Below are positions 7,918 to 16,209 of a DNA stretch of 63,468 bases, in pieces. The stretch lies in NCBI GenBank assembly GCA_020849535.1, contig JADLGB010000260.1, forward strand, positions 1 through 63,468, read 5' to 3'. A program made the position numbers and the translations under genes. Within the stretch, counting starts at the first letter, position 1, and each line of letters opens with the position of its first letter. The notes below the pieces were generated by a model, which ran no database searches, was not told the origin of the DNA, and worked only from the letters and a program-made list of their open reading frames with translations. This DNA comes from Candidatus Hydrogenedentota bacterium (lineage in GTDB: Bacteria > Hydrogenedentota > Hydrogenedentia > Hydrogenedentales > SLHB01).

Positions 7918-9387
7918 TCACTCCGCCACGGTGACGGCGAGGGTCGTGCGCACTGGAGATCCCGGCCGCGCCGCGGCCCAGTACCAAGCACTGATATCGG
8001 GCCACGAAGGTGCGCCCCGAATCCAATCTTCGAGCGCGCCGCCGCTGGACTCACCGGAGACGCTGAAGTAGCATTGCTGGACCTCCAGGCGGCCGCCCGT
8101 TGGCGGCACGTACCGGAAGCGGCTCCACACGTGGCCGTCAGTATCGCGCACCGAAGGCAGGGCCTCGCAGCGGCCACCCATGGCGAGGTAGCAGTTCTCC
8201 GCGGAGTGAAGGTCGCGCGTCGCGGCTGTGCACGTCCGGAGCAAGAGCGTCTGCCCCGTGCCCTCGACGGTGAACTGCGCCCATTGCCCCGGAAAACCGC
8301 GCAGGTGCTTTTGCACAGCTTCGGACAGCGGCAACGGGTGGAGCGCGTGCCCCTGCCAAGTGTCCGGCCAGTTCACGCGCATGTCCGTGGCCGCGCGCGC
8401 GTCCGAAACTGGGAACGCGAGGAGCGGAGCGATCGACGCCAAAACGCACGCCACACCAAGCAGGCCAAGCGTTCGCGGCCCCGCCGCCGAAGAAGGACTC
8501 GCGCGCCGCGGTCCCTGCCCCCTGCGTAGTTCGCGCCGCTTCATATAGGCGCCAAGCCCGACCAGCACGGCGGCGCATTCGGCGAACACGATGACGCCGA
8601 TGACGGCGTGCGCTTCCGTATCGGGCGCGCCGATCACGAAGAGCGTCGCGGCGCGGTGCGCGTTGCCCAACACGGCGATGACCCCCGCGGCGGCCACGAG
8701 TGCGAGCGTTGCGCGCGGCCGCAATCGCAGGAGCACGGAAAGCGCCGCGCCCATCACGAGAGCGGACGTGAGCATCTTGACGCCGCTGCACGGCGCGTCG
8801 ATCTGGTAGACGTTGATGCCGTCCGTCAACGCCGTGCCGAAACTCTGAGCCATGGGACCCAGCATCAGCGCCGCAATCCACGTGGAAACAAAACGCAGGG
8901 GATAGCCTACGAAGAACTCCACGGAGGTCGAGACGTGCATTGACAGCAGCAGAAGAATCCCAATACCCCACGACCGACACCGCAGTTCATCGGGTAACAG
9001 GCCCAGCAGCGTACATGCAAGCGCGGCGGCCGCGAGTTCGCAGGACACCAATTGCGGCACACGCGTAAACAGGCATGCATAGGCGCAGAGAAGCGACGAC
9101 GCCGCCAGAGCCCAACCGCGCGCAAACCCTAGACGGAGATCCAGTCTCTCAAACGCGGTGAGGGGAGTGATCCACACCAGAAACACCGCCCCGACGAAGA
9201 CGTATGCGCTCAGTGGGGAACCCCAGCCCTTGGTCCAGCGATCCCAAGCATGAAGCCCGGCGCCCCAACACGCCGCGACGATCGGCACGCCTGCCAGCAA
9301 GATCACCGTCGCGTAGGCGAGCACATCTCCTTCGCTCTGCGGCCTCTCCCGCGGACGGTCCATCGCGATACTGTCTGGCATTCCCAC
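7918..9387 (-). CDS. Exosortase fused to an EpsI-like domain
   Basis: A 489-residue polytopic membrane protein. The catalytic triad of exosortases is visible: Cys200 in DAPCSGVKML, Arg245 in GNAHRAATLF and His260 in DTEAHAVIGV, each in or beside a membrane segment, after about six hydrophobic helices. Exosortases recognise the PEP-CTERM signal, cleave it and transfer the protein towards the surface. The C-terminal 150 residues (after VSDARAATDMRVNWP) match the exported EpsI/DUF3485-type domain that is often fused to exosortases. The start is a GTG at 9387 with GAGGAA eight bases upstream, only 4 bases after the stop of the PEP-CTERM protein gene; an ATG at 9381 is the alternative. The adjacent gene encodes the likely substrate, so this seems to be a dedicated sorting enzyme. 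Confidence 0.9.
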   Translation of the reverse strand: MGMPDSIAMDRPRERPQSEGDVLAYATVILLAGVPIVAACWGAGLHAWDRWTKGWGSPLSAYVFVGAVFLVWITPLTAFERLDLRLGFARGWALAASSLLCAYACLFTRVPQLVSCELAAAALACTLLGLLPDELRCRSWGIGILLLLSMHVSTSVEFFVGYPLRFVSTWIAALMLGPMAQSFGTALTDGINVYQIDAPCSGVKMLTSALVMGAALSVLLRLRPRATLALVAAAGVIAVLGNAHRAATLFVIGAPDTEAHAVIGVIVFAECAAVLVGLGAYMKRRELRRGQGPRRASPSSAAGPRTLGLLGVACVLASIAPLLAFPVSDARAATDMRVNWPDTWQGHALHPLPLSEAVQKHLRGFPGQWAQFTVEGTGQTLLLRTCTAATRDLHSAENCYLAMGGRCEALPSVRDTDGHVWSRFRYVPPTGGRLEVQQCYFSVSGESSGGALEDWIRGAPSWPDISAWYWAAARPGSPVRTTLAVTVAE

Positions 9388-9391
9388 GGAA

Positions 9392-12139
9392 TCAGTTCCT
9401 CAGCAACATCCGCGCGCGCGTTTGCCGCACCGCGACCATCAGCAGCATGGTAAGCACCACGAGCAGCAGCGCCCATTCCTCTGGCTCGGGGATACCGGGG
9501 ATGGCTTCCTCATGCTTCGTCGGGTCAAGTCCGTGCCGTTCGTATTGCTCCTTGCGCTCCAGCACAACCGCACCGGTCAATGGCGTGACCAGCCGTGCTT
9601 CCACCGCCAACGCCGCCGCCTCGCGCTGCTTCGACGCGTCGTGCGAAAGCAGGGCCTTGCGCACTGCGTCGTTCACGGCGAGACGAACCAGGTGGCCCGA
9701 CCCGAGGCCCTCCACCAGCGGCGCGTCAACGAGCCTTGTTGAGGCGACCGCGTACTCCAATGCGAGGTCGCCACCGGTCAAGTGCGTTGCTACGAAGCGA
9801 AGTGTTTCATCCAGGGAACCAAGTACCGGAACGCGCTCAAGAAACTCCGATTGCCCGAGCTGCTCCAACGCCCGATTCGGACCCGGCACGGCCTCCACGG
9901 CCAGCACGCGCAGTGTGTCTGCATCGCCACGCATGGAGTGCCAGCGCTCCCATTGCCGCAGGGATTCCACCGAAGACAGCTCGACAGGCAGCGGGCCATG
10001 TATCCACAAGATCGCGCCGCCCTGCGAACCCACGATATCAAGCGCGCGCTCGATGCCGGGAAGCGGGTCGCAGCCACCGCGGTAGTCGCGGCTCCCCAGC
10101 CACTCCGCCAGCGCCGCGGAAGGCGCGACCGGCGCCTCGGAGTACACCTCGACGGCCTGCCCCGCGAAGACCGCGTCCACGCGCGCGTTGTCAGGCAACG
10201 CTTCGACAAAACCGGCCCAGTCGGCGTGCGTCTGTGACATGCCGCGCGACCCATCCACTACCAAACACAAGAGTGGAGCCGAAGGCGGAGTGGGGGACCC
10301 TTGCACCGTCAGCTCCCCAAACGTCTCGCCTAGCTGTCCCGCATAGCGCGCGGCGGCAGGTTTGCCCAAATCGATCGCTATCACCGCGTCGCCCCGTTGC
10401 AGGTCCGCATCTTTTGTCCGCGCGTGCAGCGCGACGCCACCCACGCCGCTGGTATCCTGCGTCATGCGCGCGGCGCTCGCGACGATTCCCGGATCGCATT
10501 CCACCCACGACACGTGCTCGAACTCCGGCGCAATCGTGAAGTTGCGCTCCGAAATGAACGGCAAGCGCAGATAGCCTTTCCCATCGCGCACCACCAGCGG
10601 CGCCGTGATGCCCATCTTCAGCTTCATCGTGCTGGCCGGCTGGATGGGAAAACACTGCAAGAGAAGCGTGTCCGGTCCCACCACATTTAGCAATGCCGGG
10701 TCTCTGCGCTGGACGACCGCGACCTCTTGATAGGCCGCGCGCACCTGCTGCCGTGTGCCGAACGCCGCTTCGCGTTCCTCTCCATCGATCCACAGCGTAA
10801 GGCGGCTGGCGACCCCGCCGTGCGGCAATTCGATCTGCGCCCGCGCCTCGCGCTGCCGATCGGACACATTCTTGAACTCGATGGTCCACTCGAAGTATGC
10901 GAGTGCCGGGCTTGTGGCGTCCGCGCCCAGTCGCATGATCTTGCCGTCTAGATGGCTCGCATTCAGGCTCAATCCCTGCACACGCCCGGCCACCGCAGTC
11001 CCACCTACCTCGCTGTCCGCGCTGCGCTCTTCCTCCCACCAGTCCACGGAACGCGTCCGGAACGTCGAGCGGATGTTCGGCCTCGGCACACTGTTGTAAG
11101 GTGTGCCCGTCAGGCGGAAGTACAGTTCGCGGTAGTGATTCAGGTTCTCGATGTCCTGCGTGTCCCAGCGACGCGTGGGCCCGATTCCCCTCACGACTGG
11201 CGCGTAGCAGGCTTTCAACAGTTCGTTCTCGAGATGCAGCGTTTCGATCCACCAGATGCCGCGGTCTCGCGTGGCGGCGTCTTCAGAAAGTGTCAATTGC
11301 AGAACACGGGTGCCGACAAACTCCGGACCCGCGTATCCAACTACCAGCAACGCCACAAACGCGCTGCCCAGAATGGTGCGCCGCATGGCATACTTGCGCT
11401 CCACTCCAAGACTGGGCAGAAAACGAAACAGCATCTTCATCTGGTAACCGCTGGCGAGCATGCAGGCCATCGGCGCGAAGCCCATCAATCCAAGTCCATA
11501 TGCAATCAGCGCAATGACCGAGACGGGCAAAATCGGGATGTACACGAGGAAGTACACCAGGGAAAGCGCGAAGGCATAGGCGTTGAGGAAGAAGGCCCAC
11601 CCCGCCCACTTCGGAACGTGTCCGTCCCGCGCGTGTTTGAGGAAATAGTCCACGGCCCCGATCGACAGCAGCAGGAGCACGCCCGCCGCCACGTGCCACA
11701 TCGTGGGAATCGGATCGACATACAGCTCCGCCATCGCGCCCAGCATGATCTCGAATCCCAACGCGAAGACCGGCAGTCCCAACGCGAAGATGTAAATCAG
11801 CGTCCGCGCACGGCTGCCGTATGGCCCTTGCGCCACAGGCGAACCGCCCGCGAGACCCGCCGGGCTTTGCGGGGCAGGTTGAGTCACACGCGCCACCCGC
11901 TCGGCGGTGCTGCCGTTGCCGCCAACCACATCCTCGGGACTGCCGAGGGCGGCCAATGTGCGGCGCAGATGATCGATAGTCACCACGCTGCCCGATGCAG
12001 ACTCCGTCTCGGTCGTGATGTGCGCTCTCAGATCGTCCACGATCTCCTGGGCATCGTCACCCTGCGCCTGGGACAGGGCCTTGATCTCCCCCAGATAATC
12101 GTCAAGGTTCTGTTTCGCCTCGGGTGTCCAATTCGTCAT
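9392..12139 (-). CDS. HAAS-domain, VIT/vWA-like membrane protein with PEP-CTERM signal
   Basis: A 915-residue protein with an unusual architecture. Residues 1-80 (MTNWTPEAKQNLDDYLGEI...) form a HAAS-type domain, known to pair with PadR regulators. About five transmembrane helices follow (roughly 95-290). A VIT domain lies around 390-500 (FKNVSDRQREARAQIELPHG), then a vWA-like region starting LLCLVVDGSRGMSQ, a modified MIDAS motif. The C-terminus is PEPEEWALL, a hydrophobic helix and RQTRARMLLRN, a classic PEP-CTERM sorting signal. I start it at 12139, where MTNW begins, giving a 38-base overlap with padR; a longer form to 12187 is open. The neighbouring exosortase is the expected processing enzyme. 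The layout recalls the XrtN/VIT pairs of Bacteroidetes, but with a PEP signal. Confidence 0.88.
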   Translation of the reverse strand: MTNWTPEAKQNLDDYLGEIKALSQAQGDDAQEIVDDLRAHITTETESASGSVVTIDHLRRTLAALGSPEDVVGGNGSTAERVARVTQPAPQSPAGLAGGSPVAQGPYGSRARTLIYIFALGLPVFALGFEIMLGAMAELYVDPIPTMWHVAAGVLLLLSIGAVDYFLKHARDGHVPKWAGWAFFLNAYAFALSLVYFLVYIPILPVSVIALIAYGLGLMGFAPMACMLASGYQMKMLFRFLPSLGVERKYAMRRTILGSAFVALLVVGYAGPEFVGTRVLQLTLSEDAATRDRGIWWIETLHLENELLKACYAPVVRGIGPTRRWDTQDIENLNHYRELYFRLTGTPYNSVPRPNIRSTFRTRSVDWWEEERSADSEVGGTAVAGRVQGLSLNASHLDGKIMRLGADATSPALAYFEWTIEFKNVSDRQREARAQIELPHGGVASRLTLWIDGEEREAAFGTRQQVRAAYQEVAVVQRRDPALLNVVGPDTLLLQCFPIQPASTMKLKMGITAPLVVRDGKGYLRLPFISERNFTIAPEFEHVSWVECDPGIVASAARMTQDTSGVGGVALHARTKDADLQRGDAVIAIDLGKPAAARYAGQLGETFGELTVQGSPTPPSAPLLCLVVDGSRGMSQTHADWAGFVEALPDNARVDAVFAGQAVEVYSEAPVAPSAALAEWLGSRDYRGGCDPLPGIERALDIVGSQGGAILWIHGPLPVELSSVESLRQWERWHSMRGDADTLRVLAVEAVPGPNRALEQLGQSEFLERVPVLGSLDETLRFVATHLTGGDLALEYAVASTRLVDAPLVEGLGSGHLVRLAVNDAVRKALLSHDASKQREAAALAVEARLVTPLTGAVVLERKEQYERHGLDPTKHEEAIPGIPEPEEWALLLVVLTMLLMVAVRQTRARMLLRN

Positions 12140-12497
12140 GGTTGTGCTCGCTTTCGACCAATTCCCCGACACCATCCACCAACTCACGCCAATAAGCGCC
12201 CATCAACTGAACGGCCTCGCGGCCGGTATCGGTGAGCGCATAGTATTTTCGTACAGGGCCGAGGGAAGACTCCTCGAGTCGGGATTGCAGGAGTCCCGCG
12301 CTTCGCAGACGGGAGAGGAGGGGATAGATGGTGCCTTCCGTGATGACCAACGCCTTGATGCCGGCCAAGTGCTTCACGAGATCGTAGGCGTGCATTTCGC
12401 CCTTGGCGAGCGTGGCCACGATGCAAAGTTCGAGCAAGCCCTTGCGGGCCTGGGTGACCCAGTTGCTGAGGTCAAAGGTTTGTGAGGTTTCGTTCAT
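12102..12497 (-). CDS. PadR-family transcriptional regulator
   Basis: A 131-residue winged-helix regulator. The motif LCIVATLAKGEMHAYDLVKHL followed by TEGTIYPLLSRLRSAGLL is the PadR DNA-binding domain, and ...GPVRKYYALTDTGREAVQLM is the wing and dimer helix. It is the first gene of the exosortase cluster and its 3' end overlaps the start of the HAAS/VIT gene by 38 bases in another frame. PadR-HAAS pairs are a known arrangement in which the HAAS domain is thought to sense a signal and act with the regulator. It probably autoregulates through the promoter at 12519-12547. The C-terminus (HNHDELDTRGETEP) is short compared with long PadR proteins. Confidence 0.93.
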   Translation of the reverse strand: MNETSQTFDLSNWVTQARKGLLELCIVATLAKGEMHAYDLVKHLAGIKALVITEGTIYPLLSRLRSAGLLQSRLEESSLGPVRKYYALTDTGREAVQLMGAYWRELVDGVGELVESEHNHDELDTRGETEP

Positions 12498-12518
12498 CTT
12501 TCCACCGTCCTCGAACTA

Positions 12519-12547
12519 ATTCTAATACAAACTACCTTGTTATGCAA
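12519..12547 (-). promoter_or_regulatory. Promoter of PadR/exosortase operon
   Basis: On the minus strand TTGCAT (12542-12547), a 17-base spacer and TAGAAT (12519-12524), 21 bases before the padR ATG at 12497. No clear PadR palindrome could be assigned. Confidence 0.5.
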
Positions 12548-12657
12548 GACCGATTTTTAGAAGGGATCCATGAGAAGTATGGGAGGCATGGGGGATATGG
12601 GAGGCCAATCAGAATTAACTTATTGAAAACAAACGCCTTATACGGCAAACAGAAGGA

Positions 12658-12685
12658 GCACGGCCACCCTCATGGGTGGCCGTGC
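12658..12685. repeat. 12-bp stem-loop between PadR operon and sialidase gene
   Basis: GCACGGCCACCC (12658-12669), loop TCAT, then GGGTGGCCGTGC (12674-12685), a perfect palindromic stem. It lies 30 bases past the stop of the sialidase-like gene on the minus strand, but is not followed by a T-run in that direction (the next bases are TCCTTCTG). It may still act as a transcript 3' stabiliser. Confidence 0.6.
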
Positions 12686-12714
12686 CCCACAATGGTCAGT
12701 CTTCGGCTTGAGCC

Positions 12715-13836
12715 TTATTGCTGTGGCGCGGGCATGTTCTCCTTGTTCTTGGGCCACGCAGATTCCAGGATCGCGCTCTCTTCAAACACGATGTGCAAGA
12801 TCGTCGTGCGCACGTTGGTCGTGCAGATGATGTGGATCTTCCCGTCCTTCGTCTGAATCGCGTACGGGTATGCGTAGGTGTTTTCTCCGCCCATGATGTC
12901 GCGCCGGTACGGATAGGTCTTGTCCTCATCGGTGGAAATGGCAATCGTCAGTGGCGACCGTTCGTTCATATTGTCGTTGTACACCAGCAACAGATGCCCG
13001 TTCTCAAGGCGGAGAAACGCGACTGCGGAATTCGGATTTAGAAACTCCGTGTCCACAGCATCCGTCCACGTGTGGCCACCATCGTTCGATTCGGCGCGCA
13101 AGGTGTATCCCTTGTCTGTGGGCAGGAAATTCCCGCCCCGCCGGATGTAGGCCACTAGACGCGTGTCGCTGAGTTGCGCGGGCTCGGCCTGGAGATTCCC
13201 CGTGGGCGAGTGGATCAGGTTCGTCTGCGTCCACGTCTTCACTTTGGGATTGTAGCGCATGAAGAACGATGCGGTGTCCTCGGCCGTGCGCTCGATGTCC
13301 TCTCCGGTCTCGAAGTACATGGGGAGGAGGTAATCGCCATTGTTGAGCACGATAGGCCGTCCGCGCACCATCGAGCCCTCTTGGAAATGGAACATGAAAG
13401 AGTCCGACCACGTGCGGGCGCCGTCCTTCGAGACCTTGGCCTTCACGCGCGCATTGGACCACGTCGAACCATAGCGGTTCACGTAGAACAGCCAGACGAC
13501 TCCGTCTGGGGCCTGCCACACCACCGGATTCCCCTCGCCGCGATCGGGCGTATCGGCGATCGCTTCGGGAAATGTCCATTGCGTGTCGCCCTTGACCAGG
13601 CGCGATCCATACACGGCCGTGTCGTCTTCATACTCGCCGGAGCCGCCGTAGTACGCCACGTAAAGGTCGCCGTTGTCGAGTTCGGTAATCGACGCCGGAT
13701 GCTTGTAGATCCCGGGGTGCTCCGATCCGAAGATGCGGTAGCATTCCACATTTGTCTTCAGGCGCTCGTCCGCCGCATCCGCCGCAATCACGGCCACACA
13801 GCACAGACCGAGCCCCATTGCAAGTAACCGATTCAT
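12715..13836 (-). CDS. Exported BNR-repeat sialidase-like protein
   Basis: A 373-residue secreted beta-propeller protein. The start at 13836 (MNRLLAMGLGLCCVAVIAAD) gives a clear signal peptide and has a GGAGG five bases upstream; an open frame continues far upstream but lacks coding character. Asp-box motifs are visible: SKDGARTWSDSF and SNDGGHTWTDAV, and a degenerate STDEDKTYPY. The opening IYKHPASITELDNGDLYVAY and RGRPIVLNNGDYLLPMYFET are typical of the BNR_2 sialidase/neuraminidase superfamily. Family members cleave sialic acid or related sugars, but many in planctomycete-like bacteria have no known substrate. It is divergent from a PQQ dehydrogenase. Confidence 0.85.
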   Translation of the reverse strand: MNRLLAMGLGLCCVAVIAADAADERLKTNVECYRIFGSEHPGIYKHPASITELDNGDLYVAYYGGSGEYEDDTAVYGSRLVKGDTQWTFPEAIADTPDRGEGNPVVWQAPDGVVWLFYVNRYGSTWSNARVKAKVSKDGARTWSDSFMFHFQEGSMVRGRPIVLNNGDYLLPMYFETGEDIERTAEDTASFFMRYNPKVKTWTQTNLIHSPTGNLQAEPAQLSDTRLVAYIRRGGNFLPTDKGYTLRAESNDGGHTWTDAVDTEFLNPNSAVAFLRLENGHLLLVYNDNMNERSPLTIAISTDEDKTYPYRRDIMGGENTYAYPYAIQTKDGKIHIICTTNVRTTILHIVFEESAILESAWPKNKENMPAPQQ

Positions 13837-14043
13837 CCCAACCTCCTGTTTCCTATGGCTAGACGATAAGAACCGAATGCCCCGCAGAATACCGCGAAGC
13901 CCGCGCGCGTGACAAGCCTTTGCCCGCGGCAGTATTCCAGGTACTTCCGGAGCCGCGAGTTGCAGATGCCTGGGCCGATTCACTACCCTCGTGCGTCTTC
14001 GGTTCTGGCAGGCAACGGCATCGGCACGGGTGAGGTTTTGTCC

Positions 14044-16203
14044 ATGGAGCATTCTGTCTCGGCTTTTCGCATTTCGAGATCTGCGGCCATTCTGGTTTTC
14101 TGCGCTCTCACGGCTTACGCGGGCCAAGGCCTCGCGGACATGCACCGCGAATGGAGTTGGTATCTTGGAGACCCGGGGCGCACGCATTACTCCAGCCTCA
14201 AACGAATCACAACAAGAAACGTGACTCGATTGAAGCCGGCCTGGACCTACCACAGCGGAGGCAAGGCCCAGATTCAGTGCAATCCGATTGTCGTCGACGG
14301 TTTGCTTTTTGGAATCTCCGCGGAGCGTCACGTCTTCGCGCTGCGCGCCGATACCGGGAACGAAGTCTGGGTTCACAAGCCCGCCCATAACACCGGCAGC
14401 GGGACCGTGGTGCGCGGTGTCTTGTATTGGTCGTCGGGGGATGACAAGCGCATCTATGCCTGCGTCGAGAACCACATCTACGCGATCGACGCATTGACCG
14501 GCGCCAGCATCGACAGTTTCGGCAACGCGGGTGCGGTGGACATCAAAGCGGCCTACGAGCGGGATGCCTCAAATCTGTACGTATCGTCGACCTCGCCGGG
14601 GGTGATCTACGGCAACACGCTCATCATCTGCGTGCGCGTGAACGAGGCGCGTCCCGCGGCGCCGGGTGACATCATGGCGTTCAGTGTCTTGACTGGTGAA
14701 CGCGAGTGGGTCTTCCACACGATTCCGCATCCCGGCGAGGTGGGATACGACACTTGGCCGCCCGACGCGTGGAAGAGCTCGGGAGGCGCTAACTGCTGGG
14801 CCGGCATGAGCCTCGACGAAGAGCGGGGCATTGTGTATGTTCCCACGGGCTCCCCCGCATTCGACTTCTATGGCGCGGACCGGATCGGATCGAATCTCTT
14901 CGCGAACTGCGTCCTCGCACTGGACGCCGCGACCGGAAAACGCATCTGGCATTACCAAACCGTGCACCACGATCTTTGGGATCGCGACCTGCCCGCACCT
15001 CCCAACCTCGTCACCGTAATGCACAACGGCAGTAAGCGCGACGCGGTGGCACAGATCACCAAGTCGGCGCATGTGTTTCTGCTGGACCGCGAGACGGGCG
15101 AACCACTGTTTCCCGTGGAGGAGCGCCCCGTCCCGGCGAGCGATGTGCCCGGCGAGGAGGCGTGGCCGACGCAACCCGTGCCGTTGAAACCTCCCGCGTT
15201 CGGACGCCAGCTATTCGCGGAGGATATGGCCACGAACCGGAGCCCGGAGGCACACGCATATGTGCTCGACAAACTGCGCGCGGCGCGCAATACCGGACCC
15301 TTCACGCCGCCCAGTCTGGAGGGTACGGTGATTTTCCCCGGGTTCGACGGAGGCGGCGAGTGGGGCGGCGCGGCCTACGATCCCAAGACGGGCATGCTCT
15401 ATGTCAATGCCAGTGAGATGCCGTGGATTCTCACCATGTACAAGGTGCAGCCCGAAGGAGGTACCGGGCAGGAGGCGACGGTGGCCCGCGTGTACGCGGA
15501 GAACTGCATGCTGTGTCATGGGATTGACCTCAAGGGCGATCCCACGCTCGAATTCCCCTCCTTGCACGGCATGAAAGCGAAGTTCGCCTCCGGCGCGATG
15601 GCGGAACTCATCCGCCAGGGGCGCGAGCGCATGCCCTCCTTTCTGCACTTGACGGAGGACGAAGTCAACACGATGACCCAATATCTTCTGGAACTGGACG
15701 AGCAAAAGGCCGCGCACATGAAGACGATGCTGGAAACTTCCAGCGAAGGCGAAAGCGGCGAACGCTGGTACGCGCATACCGGCTATCACCGCTTCGTCGA
15801 TCAGGACGGCTACCCCGCGGTGCAACCGCCCTGGGGCACGCTCAATGCCATCGACCTCAACAAGGGCGAACTCGTGTGGAAAGTCCCGCTGGGCGAGACG
15901 CCGGAACTGGCGGCGCAAGGCATGACGCGAACCGGCACGGAAAACTATGGCGGGCCAGTCGTGACGGCGGGCGGCCTGGTGTTTATCGCGGCGACGAAAG
16001 ACAATTGCATCCGCGCGTTTGACAAGAAGAACGGGAAGGAGCTGTGGAAAGCGCCACTGCCGGCCGCGGGTTACGCGACCCCCTGCACCTACGAAATCGA
16101 CGGGCGGCAATATGTCGCCGTGGCCGCTGCCGGTGGCAAAATCGGCAGCGCGGAAGGGGACGCGTACGTGGCGTTCTCGCTTCCCAAACGCGGTGCGCGA
16201 TGA
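14044..16203 (+). CDS. PQQ-dependent dehydrogenase with fused cytochrome c domain
   Basis: A 719-residue exported quinoprotein. I start at the ATG at 14044 because GAGG lies eight bases upstream and the next residues form a signal peptide (ILVFCALTAYAGQGLADM). The beta-propeller shows the tryptophan-docking repeats typical of PQQ enzymes, for example GRTHYSSLKRITTRNVTRLK, ALDAATGKRIWHYQTVHHDLWDRDLP and LNAIDLNKGELVWKVPLG. A mono-haem cytochrome c domain is inserted late in the propeller, with CMLCH at residues 488-492 and the methionine ligand likely in RERMPSFLHL. This matches the glucose/quinate/membrane-type PQQ dehydrogenase family; the substrate is probably a sugar or alcohol. No PQQ biosynthesis gene is in the window. 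It converges on the next gene with 6 bases between stops. Confidence 0.93.
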   Translation: MEHSVSAFRISRSAAILVFCALTAYAGQGLADMHREWSWYLGDPGRTHYSSLKRITTRNVTRLKPAWTYHSGGKAQIQCNPIVVDGLLFGISAERHVFALRADTGNEVWVHKPAHNTGSGTVVRGVLYWSSGDDKRIYACVENHIYAIDALTGASIDSFGNAGAVDIKAAYERDASNLYVSSTSPGVIYGNTLIICVRVNEARPAAPGDIMAFSVLTGEREWVFHTIPHPGEVGYDTWPPDAWKSSGGANCWAGMSLDEERGIVYVPTGSPAFDFYGADRIGSNLFANCVLALDAATGKRIWHYQTVHHDLWDRDLPAPPNLVTVMHNGSKRDAVAQITKSAHVFLLDRETGEPLFPVEERPVPASDVPGEEAWPTQPVPLKPPAFGRQLFAEDMATNRSPEAHAYVLDKLRAARNTGPFTPPSLEGTVIFPGFDGGGEWGGAAYDPKTGMLYVNASEMPWILTMYKVQPEGGTGQEATVARVYAENCMLCHGIDLKGDPTLEFPSLHGMKAKFASGAMAELIRQGRERMPSFLHLTEDEVNTMTQYLLELDEQKAAHMKTMLETSSEGESGERWYAHTGYHRFVDQDGYPAVQPPWGTLNAIDLNKGELVWKVPLGETPELAAQGMTRTGTENYGGPVVTAGGLVFIAATKDNCIRAFDKKNGKELWKAPLPAAGYATPCTYEIDGRQYVAVAAAGGKIGSAEGDAYVAFSLPKRGAR

Positions 16204-16209
16204 CGCACA

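Noticed and set aside
10952..12235. Plus-strand open frame of 427 codons opposite the HAAS/VIT gene
   Set aside because: Antisense shadow in GC-rich coding DNA; low-complexity R/H/Q composition and no ribosome site.
13837..14475. N-terminal extension of the sialidase-like gene
   Set aside because: The frame is open but overlaps the divergent PQQ gene, and the signal peptide with GGAGG is at 13836.
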